Positions 58,127 to 64,000 of a DNA stretch of 64,000 nucleotides are shown in pieces. The position numbers and the translations under genes were made by a program. Each line of letters opens with the position of its first letter. Position 1 is the first letter of the stretch. The notes below the pieces were generated by a model. That model saw only the letters and a program-made list of their open reading frames with translations. It ran no database searches and was not told where the DNA came from. This DNA comes from Acidimicrobiales bacterium (GTDB taxonomy: Bacteria; Actinomycetota; Acidimicrobiia; Acidimicrobiales; VFJN01). The stretch lies in NCBI GenBank assembly GCA_035316325.1, contig DATHJB010000172.1, positions 1 through 64,000 on the forward strand, given 5' to 3'.

Positions 58127-58190
58127 CAGGCGATCTACCGAGATCGGCAAGGACGCCTTCGGCCTGGACCAGTCGCAGGTTCGGCCCGCC
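58127..58190 (+). pseudogene. Transposase scrap (DDE, IS4/IS701-like C-terminal motif)
   Basis: 58140-58184 encodes EIGKDAFGLDQSQVR, which resembles the E/K block of IS4/IS701-type transposases (E..GK..GLDQ.QVR). No intact transposase or terminal repeats are visible around it. It sits exactly where gene style changes, between the last island gene and a TetR of another subfamily. Confidence 0.5.
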
Positions 58191-58198
58191 CGGCGCTG

Positions 58199-58807
58199 CT
58201 ACACGGACGAGAGCGTGTCCCAGGCGGCCATCGCGCAGGTGATGACCGTCTCCAACTCGGCGCGGGTGGCGCCGTCGCGGGCCTGTACAGATAGGCCCTG
58301 CACCACGGTGGTGTAGTAGCGGGCGATGGCGTCGAGGCTGGCGGGCGGCGCGGTGAGGTCGCCGTCGGTGACGCCGCGGGCGAGCCGGTCCCTGATCTCG
58401 GCGAGCATGCCGCGTCGCAGGCCGGCCAGGAACTCCCGGATCGCGTGGTTTTCCACGGCGCCGGTGGGCGCGGCGAGGATGAGCATGCAGTAGTGCGGGG
58501 TGTCCGGGCGGGTGATCTCATCGGCGGTGGCACGCAGCATGGCGTGGACCGCGGCGCGTGCGGTCGGTTGTTCGCGCAGCGCTCTCCGGGGCGGCTCGCC
58601 CGAGGTCGTGCCGTAGAGCGCCATGACCTTGCGGAACAGGTCCTCCTTGCTGCCGAAGCAGGCGTAGATGCTGGCCGAGGCGATGCCCATGGCCTCGGCC
58701 AGGTCGTTGAGCGAGGTCCCCTCGTAGCCGCGCTCCCAGAACAGGTCCAGGGCCTGGCGCAGGGCGGTGTCCGGGTCGAACGTGCGCGGCCTGCCGCGAG
58801 TAGCCAT
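58199..58807 (-). CDS. TetR-family regulator (different subfamily)
   Basis: 202 aa, ATG 58807. Helix-turn-helix ALDLFWERGYEGTSLNDLAEAMGIASASIYACFGSKEDLFRKVM and a TetR C-terminal domain unlike the three island paralogues (MLRATADEITRPDTPHYCMLILAAPTGAVENHAIREFLAGLRRGM). Divergent from a quinone-oxidoreductase-like gene; two matching GTCGTTCGAT elements lie in the gap, the classical layout of a TetR repressor controlling its neighbour. Confidence 0.93.
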   Translation of the reverse strand: MATRGRPRTFDPDTALRQALDLFWERGYEGTSLNDLAEAMGIASASIYACFGSKEDLFRKVMALYGTTSGEPPRRALREQPTARAAVHAMLRATADEITRPDTPHYCMLILAAPTGAVENHAIREFLAGLRRGMLAEIRDRLARGVTDGDLTAPPASLDAIARYYTTVVQGLSVQARDGATRAELETVITCAMAAWDTLSSV

Positions 58808-58831
58808 CCCACATCCCCTCCGGACTTCTTT

Positions 58832-58844
58832 GTCGTTCGATCAA
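58832..58844. promoter_or_regulatory. Putative operator of the divergent TetR, first half
   Basis: GTCGTTCGATCAA, matching GTCGTTCGATAAA 54 bases downstream at 12 of 13 positions, both in the 111-base divergent gap. Confidence 0.55.
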
Positions 58845-58885
58845 GTTTACCTTGACCTGCACCGGACGGCCGTGACAGTTTGTTG

Positions 58886-58898
58886 GTCGTTCGATAAA
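58886..58898. promoter_or_regulatory. Putative operator of the divergent TetR, second half
   Basis: GTCGTTCGATAAA, followed by TAAA and the AAAGGGGA ribosome region of the quinone oxidoreductase gene. Paired with 58832-58844. Confidence 0.55.
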
Positions 58899-58918
58899 TA
58901 AAGGGGAACCCGATCGTC

Positions 58919-59917
58919 ATGAGCCTTCCCGCAACCATGCGCGCCCTGCGGCAGACGTCACTGAACGGCCCGCAGGACCTGAGCCTGATCACCGACGCGC
59001 CGGTCCCGAACCCAGGCCCGGGCGAGGTCCTGATCCGTGTCACCGCCGCCGGCGTCAACTTCGTCGACATCTCGCAGGCCCACGGCACGTTCGCAGGCGG
59101 CCCGCAGCCGCCGTATCTGGCGGGCATCGAGGGCGCCGGTGAAGTCACCGCCGTCGGCGAGGGGGTGACCGACCTAGAGCCCGGCGCCCACATCATCGGC
59201 GTCGGCATCGGAGGCGGCGCCTTCGCCGAGTACATGGTGCTGCCCGCGGCCGCCGCGGTCCCCGTGCCTGCGGGCTGGGCCGACGAGCAGGCGCTGGGCC
59301 TGGTCGTGAACTGGCCAACCGCGCTTGCGGCACTCAAACCACTGGGCGGCGTCACCGCAGGGCAGACCGTGCTGATCCACGCCGCGGCCGGCGGGACCGG
59401 CCAAGCCGCGGTGAAGATGGCGAAGCACTACGGCGCAACGGTGATCGCCACGGCCTCGCCAGGCAAGCACGAGGTGGTACGGGCGCTGGGCGCCGACCAC
59501 GTCATCGACTCCCGCGGCACCGAGATCGCCGCCGAGGTCCTGCGACTGACCGACGGCGCGGGCGCCGACCTGGTACTGGAGTCGGTCGGCGGCGCCACCC
59601 TCGACGCCAGCCTGGCCGCGACCAAGCGGATCACCGGCCGAGTCGTCGTCTATGGCCTGGCCGGCGGGGAAGCCGCGATCACCAACTGGGAACTGGTCTA
59701 CAAGCACCAGATCCACGTCATCGGCCTGAACATCGGCATCCTGATCCAGGCCGCACCGCAGATCTTCGGCGAGGTCATGGGTGAGATGTTCGGGCTCCTC
59801 GCGGCCGGGGTGCTCGGCCCCGGCCAGCCCACCATCTACGACCTGGCCGAAGGGCCGAAGGCACTCGCCGAACTGGAAGCGCGGGCCACCGTAGGCAAAC
59901 TGGCACTGCTGCCCTGA
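58919..59917 (+). CDS. Zinc-free NADPH:quinone oxidoreductase-like (MDR) dehydrogenase
   Basis: 332 aa, ATG 58919. GroES-like domain (PGPGEVLIRVTAAGVNFVDISQAHGTF, PYLAGIEGAGEVTAVGEGV) and Rossmann domain (TVLIHAAAGGTGQAAVKMAKHYGATVIATASPGKHEVVRALGADHVID). The HAAAGGTGQAA motif and lack of zinc ligands mark the QOR/zeta-crystallin branch: one- or two-electron reduction of quinones or enones with NADPH. Likely controlled by the divergent TetR, as in many redox-stress or xenobiotic modules. Confidence 0.92.
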   Translation: MSLPATMRALRQTSLNGPQDLSLITDAPVPNPGPGEVLIRVTAAGVNFVDISQAHGTFAGGPQPPYLAGIEGAGEVTAVGEGVTDLEPGAHIIGVGIGGGAFAEYMVLPAAAAVPVPAGWADEQALGLVVNWPTALAALKPLGGVTAGQTVLIHAAAGGTGQAAVKMAKHYGATVIATASPGKHEVVRALGADHVIDSRGTEIAAEVLRLTDGAGADLVLESVGGATLDASLAATKRITGRVVVYGLAGGEAAITNWELVYKHQIHVIGLNIGILIQAAPQIFGEVMGEMFGLLAAGVLGPGQPTIYDLAEGPKALAELEARATVGKLALLP

Positions 59918-60053
59918 GCAGACCGCGACGCCTCGAAATCATCCCCCAGTCGGCACGCCGCGGCACTCGACAACGAGTTGAGGCACGCAGAACGATTGCT
60001 ACCGCTTGCCCCAAAGCCGGGCTGCGGTTGGTGTTGCAGACAGCAGTGCTCGG

Positions 60054-60566
60054 TCAGGTGTCGGCTGCTTGCTCTGTGGCGTCGTTGGCTTCGACGAGAC
60101 GGAGCCGGAGGCACTGGTCGACCCCGAACCAGCGGTGGGTTCGCTGCTCACTGGGTGGAAACTCGTCTTTGACGTCGTCGGTGGCGACGACTTCGGGACG
60201 GTCGACGGTGCAGGTCTGCCCGTTGGTGACGAGCACAGCGGAGCCGCCGGCCAGGACGTTCTTCAGCCAGTCCGTGTTCGACCCGTAGGGCAGGGAGACC
60301 AAGAACCCGCCGTCAGTCGCGAAGGGCACGACAGGGGTCTCGTAGAGCCGGCCCGAGGTCCGGCCTCGATGCTGTATCACCGCAGTGGACGCCCCGGGCC
60401 GGCCTGCCGACCGGCGCTGCAGCTTGTTGGTGAAGGCCCGATTGAACCGACGCACGACCCCGAGGAGACGTGGCGACTTCGTCCGCATCGCGACGACGAG
60501 GAACACCAAGCCAGCACACACCACCACCGCAAGGGCAACCACGACGATCAACGCAGTTCGCAGCAT
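60054..60566 (-). CDS. Deazaflavin (F420)-dependent nitroreductase/quinone reductase family protein
   Basis: 170 aa from ATG 60566. An N-terminal membrane helix (MLRTALIVVVALAVVVCAGLVFLVV) precedes a DDN-like split barrel: STAVIQHRGRTSGRLYETPVVPFATDGGFLVSLPYGSNTDWLKNVLAGGSAVLVTNG. RTSGR and GSNTDWLKNV..G are the family's F420-binding and substrate-site segments. Mycobacterial DDN relatives reduce quinones (and activate nitroimidazoles) with F420H2. Implies that the organism makes F420. Confidence 0.88.
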   Translation of the reverse strand: MLRTALIVVVALAVVVCAGLVFLVVAMRTKSPRLLGVVRRFNRAFTNKLQRRSAGRPGASTAVIQHRGRTSGRLYETPVVPFATDGGFLVSLPYGSNTDWLKNVLAGGSAVLVTNGQTCTVDRPEVVATDDVKDEFPPSEQRTHRWFGVDQCLRLRLVEANDATEQAADT

Positions 60567-60805
60567 CGCTCCAACAACTCTCCCATGCCAGCACCCTGCG
60601 ACCTCGTCGGCGCCCCGTCGCGCACCCAGCCCCACCGTAGGCAGGCCGTTCGAGCGGGGACGATAGCTGGCGGCACGGACTGCTCGCCTGCACCACCCCG
60701 TCCCTCGGTCAACATCGCCAGCGGCTCGGTACCCAACGTGCGCTCACCGCCGGCGTCCGGGCTCGACTGATCCCGAGCCCGTGATCGGGGATGGCTTGCG
60801 GCTCG

Positions 60806-61981
60806 TCAGTGGTCGTGGCCGTGGTGCGCAGCGGCAGCCGTCCAGAAGGCCTCCAGGACGAGAGCACCGCCGGCACCACCCACCTCGGTCTGCGTGAGGA
60901 GGATCGAGATGCTGCCGTCGGATGGCACGACGTACGCGCACGTGCCCGTTCCGCCGACCCAGCCGTAACGACCGATGACGTGCCAGAGCTCTCGCTGCTC
61001 GATGTCGACACCGCCGCCGTACCCCCACGACTGCCCGTCCAGGAAGACGGAGTCGGTGGCTCGTATCGCCGGGGACAGCTGGTCGGTCATCATCTCGGCA
61101 ACCCATCGGCCGGGCAGGACGTCGCCGCCACCGGCCAGCAGCATCCGTTGGAAGCGGAGCAGGTCGGCCGCGGTCGACACGTAGCCGCCGGCACCCGATG
61201 CGAACACGGGAGGACGCGCGAACTGGCCATCTGGTTCGTCGACGACCACCAGCCCTCCTTCGTCGGCGCGACGGTATGCGGTGGTCGTTCGGGCAGCCTC
61301 GCCCGGCGGGAACGAGAACCCGGTGTCGAGCATGCCGAGCGGTTCGAGGATCCGCTCGGCGAGGTAGTCGTCGAACGAGCGGCCGCTGGCCCGAGCGATG
61401 AGCACGGTCAGGATGTCGTACGCCGTGTTGTAGGTGAACCCCTCCCCGGGCTGGTGAACGAGCGGGAGCTCGCCGACCCTGGCGATCCACTCGTCGGGGG
61501 CCGCGAAGTCCTGCGGGCGCGGTGGGCCCTGGTTCAAACGCTCGAACAGCGCTGCAGAGATCGGCGCCGTGAAGTCCGACGAGAACCCGAGCCCGCTCGT
61601 CGAGCACAGCAGATCCCGCACTGTGACGGGCCGGACGGCGGGAACCGTGTCGTCCAGCGCGGCCGACGGTTCACGCAGCACACGCCGCTGAGCGAGCTCC
61701 GGGAGCAGGTCGTCCACCGCTTGATCGAGCGTCAGCCGACCGTCGGCGACCAACGCCAGTGCGGCTGCAGCCGTGACCGGCTTGCCCGCCGATGCCACGC
61801 GGAACATCGAGTCCTCCCGCATCGGCGAGCCACCCACTGCCTGGTCGCCGAGAACGGTGACCTCGACGTCGTCGCCTCGCGCGACCAGGGCCACGAGCCC
61901 CGCGACCTCACCGGCGTCAACGAAGGGCTCAAGCGCATCAGCGATCGCAGTCACAGCCTGACTCTCGCGCGTCACGCGCAT
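60806..61981 (-). CDS. Serine hydrolase, class C beta-lactamase / penicillin-binding-like
   Basis: 391 aa, GTG/ATG region at 61981. Serine active-site motif SxxK as SAGK in MFRVASAGKPVTAAAA, the Tyr-Asn motif in FTYNTAYDIL, and a C-terminal GYG/WVGGTGT region. No clear N-terminal signal peptide, so probably cytoplasmic. The family holds esterases, D-aminopeptidases and carboxypeptidases as well as beta-lactamases; the reaction here is unknown. Sits alone between unrelated genes. Confidence 0.88.
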   Translation of the reverse strand: MRVTRESQAVTAIADALEPFVDAGEVAGLVALVARGDDVEVTVLGDQAVGGSPMREDSMFRVASAGKPVTAAAALALVADGRLTLDQAVDDLLPELAQRRVLREPSAALDDTVPAVRPVTVRDLLCSTSGLGFSSDFTAPISAALFERLNQGPPRPQDFAAPDEWIARVGELPLVHQPGEGFTYNTAYDILTVLIARASGRSFDDYLAERILEPLGMLDTGFSFPPGEAARTTTAYRRADEGGLVVVDEPDGQFARPPVFASGAGGYVSTAADLLRFQRMLLAGGGDVLPGRWVAEMMTDQLSPAIRATDSVFLDGQSWGYGGGVDIEQRELWHVIGRYGWVGGTGTCAYVVPSDGSISILLTQTEVGGAGGALVLEAFWTAAAAHHGHDH

Positions 61982-62509
61982 CCCGCCCTCGAGCCGTCAG
62001 CGGAAGGCTCGCCCGAGGGCGCTCATCCGGCGTTTGGTGACGTCGCGCAACGTGGTTCGGGGACGCAGGTTATGGGGCGCGCGTTCAGTGCGAATGCTCC
62101 GGCGGACGGCCGAGCAGATCGCCGAGTCGGTTACGCGTGGCCGGGGCGCTGGGTGGCCTCTGGCACGCTCCGCGCTCGCGGGCGTTGCTGCGCCCGGAAC
62201 GGCACTTTGCGAGCAGTCCGACCGTGGTTGGGACTGATGGCCAGGTTCCGATGCGAGTCGCAAGTCCGTTGTGTGGCTCGGCGGAACGTCCCAGGTAGTC
62301 GGCGGTCAGGAGTGCGTGGGCGAACTCCAGCCCGGCCCGGTCGGCGGGCAAGTTCTCCATCCTGGCGTTACCTACCGGGGGCTGGTGGCCTGGCGTTCGC
62401 GCCAGCGGCCGTGATGGCGGCCGTCGGGGCGTGCGGAAGGGCCGCCAGTAGGCTGCCTGGCAGGCGGGGCGCCATGGCGCCGGTGGGCGTGGACGGATAG
62501 GTGGCAGGC
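61982..62509. other. Gap of about 530 bases without a confident gene
   Basis: On the minus strand 62085-62360 a start MENLPADRAGLEFAHALLTADYLGRSAE looks protein-like before degenerating into an Arg/Pro-rich tail; it may be the beginning of a broken gene, but no family is recognised. I see no tRNA, repeat or clear terminator. The end of the gap carries the leader of the SARP-type regulator. Confidence 0.4.
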
Positions 62510-64000
62510 ATGGATTACGCGATCCTGGGTGGGCTCGCGGTCACGGACGGCGGGAGGCCGGTGGACCTCGGTGGGCGCAAGCAGCGTGCCGTGCTCGCGG
62601 CGCTGCTGCTGGACGTCGGGCGGCCGGTCTCGCCCGAGCGGCTGCATGCCTTCGTCTGGGGTGACGCGCTGCCCGCCAACCCCGAGACGTCTCTGCAGGC
62701 GTTCGTCTCCAACCTGCGCCGGGCGCTCGAGCCGGGCCGCAAGCCGCGGGAGGCGGCCCGCACGCTCGTGACCAGGCCCGCCGGTTACGCGCTCCTGGCC
62801 GCGCGGACGGACGTCGACGCCACCCGGTTCGAGGACCTGGTGGCCGCCGGTCACGCCGCCCTCGCCGCCGGCGACGCCGCGGGCGCGGCCCGCATCCTCG
62901 ATGATGCGCTCGCCGTCTGGACTGGGCCGCCGGTGCCCGAGCTCGCCGGCGAGCCCGCGGTCGTCGTGGCGACCGGGCGGCTGGAGGGCCGGCGGGCCCA
63001 GGCGCTGGAGGACCGGTTCGACGCCGGGCTCGCCCTCAGCGACCACCGCGTGCTCGTCCCTCGATTGGAGGCGGCGGTGGCCGAGCAGCCGTTCCGGGAG
63101 CGGCTCCGGGCCCAGCTCGCCCTCGCCCTGTACCGCTGCGGCCGCCAGCGGGAGGCCCTCGCCGCGCTGGCCGCGGCCCGCGCCGCGCTGGTGGAGGAGG
63201 TCGGCGTCGACCCCGGCCCCGAGCTCCAGCGCCTGGAGGCGGACATTCTCGCCCAGGCGGCGACGCTCGACGACGTGGCCGCGCCTGCCGCGAGGCCCGA
63301 TGGCCCAGCGATGCCTGCCCCCGCCAGGCCTGTGACCGGTCCCGCGGCTGGGGAGCGCACGCCCGGCCGAGGCAGGGGGTTGGCACCCAGTGCCGGCGGG
63401 ATGCCGTTCGTTGGGCGGGTGGCCGAGCTCGACGGCCTGGTCGAGGCGGCGGCACTCGCCGCCGGCGGCGCGGGCCGGCCGGTGGTCGTCAGCGGCGAGC
63501 CGGGCATCGGCAAGACCCGACTGGTCGAGGAGCTGATCGCCCGCCTCCCGGGCGACGCCGCTGTCGGCTGGGGCGGGTGCCCGGAGAGCGCGGCCTCGGC
63601 GTCCTACTGGCCCTGCATCCAGATCGGCCGTCAGCTGGAGGGCGCCGACACGCTCGACAGGGACCTCGTCGCGGGGTTGCTGCCCGCGCAGGACGTCCAG
63701 CGGGGCGGTGACGACGCCTCGGCCGACCGGCTGGCGCTGCATGTCGCGCTGGCCGAGGCGCTCGCCTCGGCCACCCGTCCCGTGGTCGTCGTCGTCGACG
63801 ACCTCCAGTGGGCCGATCCCGCCAGTCTCCGAGCGATCGAGTTCGTGGCCGGCACCCTGCGAGACATGCCGGTCCTGCTCGTCTGCACGGCGCGGCCCGT
63901 GGCCGAGCCCTCGCCGCCGCTGGTCGAATGCCTCGCCGAGCTGGCCCGCCAGCCGGGCGCCCTGCGGGTCGACCTGGGCGGCCTCGGCGGTGAAGACGTG
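62510..64000 (+). CDS. SARP/BTAD-type transcriptional regulator with AAA ATPase domain (partial)
   Basis: 497 codons from ATG 62510 to the window end, no stop reached; AGGTGG precedes the start, and a GTG three codons upstream is an alternative. Residues about 1-95: OmpR-type DNA-binding domain (LGGRKQRAVLAALLLDVGRPVSPERLHAFVWGD ... VSNLRRALEPG). Then a bacterial transcriptional-activation domain (DATRFEDLVAAGHAAL ... LRAQLALALYRCGRQREALAALAAARAALVEEVGVDPGPELQRLEADIL). A Pro/Ala-rich linker follows, then an AAA/AfsR-like ATPase with Walker A GEPGIGKTR and Walker B VVVVDDLQWADP. The AfsR/DnrI family activates secondary-metabolite or stress genes in actinomycetes. Confidence 0.9.
   Translation, partial: MDYAILGGLAVTDGGRPVDLGGRKQRAVLAALLLDVGRPVSPERLHAFVWGDALPANPETSLQAFVSNLRRALEPGRKPREAARTLVTRPAGYALLAARTDVDATRFEDLVAAGHAALAAGDAAGAARILDDALAVWTGPPVPELAGEPAVVVATGRLEGRRAQALEDRFDAGLALSDHRVLVPRLEAAVAEQPFRERLRAQLALALYRCGRQREALAALAAARAALVEEVGVDPGPELQRLEADILAQAATLDDVAAPAARPDGPAMPAPARPVTGPAAGERTPGRGRGLAPSAGGMPFVGRVAELDGLVEAAALAAGGAGRPVVVSGEPGIGKTRLVEELIARLPGDAAVGWGGCPESAASASYWPCIQIGRQLEGADTLDRDLVAGLLPAQDVQRGGDDASADRLALHVALAEALASATRPVVVVVDDLQWADPASLRAIEFVAGTLRDMPVLLVCTARPVAEPSPPLVECLAELARQPGALRVDLGGLGGEDV

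Noticed and set aside
62085-62360. Minus-strand 91 aa gene
   Set aside because: Only the first ~30 residues look protein-like; the rest is Arg/Pro-rich and no family is recognised.
1-64000. CRISPR arrays, rRNA genes, intact insertion sequences
   Set aside because: No regularly spaced repeats, rRNA-like segments or full transposases were seen on either strand.

Overview
The window is a very GC-rich segment with long, mostly overlapping genes, many GTG starts, and TetR/GntR regulators. It also carries bacterial-luciferase-like (LLM) flavoenzymes, a DDN-type (F420-dependent quinone reductase) family protein and a SARP/BTAD regulator. This points to an actinomycete-type bacterium (Actinomycetota); I cannot fix the genus. 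Roughly 1-58 kb reads as one catabolic island for CoA-activated organic acids or xenobiotics. It holds five acyl-CoA dehydrogenases, an acyl-CoA synthetase (plus a decayed second one), an enoyl-CoA hydratase, a FadB-like bifunctional enzyme and two thiolase-fold proteins. It also holds a CoA-transferase, six SDR dehydrogenases, four LLM oxidoreductases, a P450, a Rieske oxygenase, amidohydrolases and three sets of ABC transporter genes.

Layout. 0.06-5.1 kb (minus): acyl-CoA dehydrogenase pair, two oligopeptide-type ABC ATPases, sugar isomerase-like protein. 5.2-7.2 kb (plus): SDR lacking its catalytic Tyr, then an LLM protein. 7.2-7.9 kb (minus): GntR regulator. 8.0-13.6 kb (plus): dehydrogenase, hydratase, dehydrogenase, acyl-CoA synthetase, dehydrogenase. 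13.7-17.1 kb (plus): LLM, cyclase, drug-type exporter. 20.7-17.1 kb (minus): UGSC-family redox protein, its partner, Rieske oxygenase, SDR. 21.8-20.8 kb (minus) LLM, facing 21.9-24.3 kb (plus) P450 and an MftD-like flavoenzyme. 25.4-24.3 kb (minus): amidohydrolase fused to a NifU-like domain; 25.4-26.4 kb (plus): aldo/keto reductase. 29.6-26.4 kb (minus): degenerate SDR, normal SDR, LLM, TetR. 29.7-30.6 kb (plus): orphan permease. 43.6-30.6 kb (minus): full peptide-type ABC transporter, beta-propeller, DUF35 and thiolase-like pair, CoA-transferase, then thiolase and FadB-like enzyme. 43.8-47.4 kb (plus): TetR, SDR, MDR oxidoreductase, small unknown protein, acyl-CoA synthetase pseudogene. 49.8-47.4 kb (minus): MmgE/PrpD and DapA-like lyase. 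56.0-49.9 kb (minus): NMT1-type ABC transporter with two permeases, glutaredoxin-DinB fusion, thioredoxin, amidohydrolase. 56.5-58.0 kb (plus): SDR and a third TetR paralogue.

The most striking signal is regulatory. A palindrome built on CCGATCGATCGTTCGG recurs at eleven intergenic places between 5 and 57.3 kb, nearly always just upstream of an operon. Three close TetR paralogues are encoded in the same region, and two of them sit directly behind copies of the site. Two of the copies lie inside an ~80 bp duplicated promoter cassette. A second shared element (GRTATCT...) precedes four other operons near the GntR gene. I infer that the island is a co-regulated regulon for one or several unknown substrates.

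At about 58.1 kb a transposase-like scrap marks a change of style. The last 6 kb (a different TetR with its own operators, quinone oxidoreductase, DDN-type protein, class C beta-lactamase-like hydrolase, SARP-type regulator running off the end) have none of the island's sites and are probably a separate neighbourhood.
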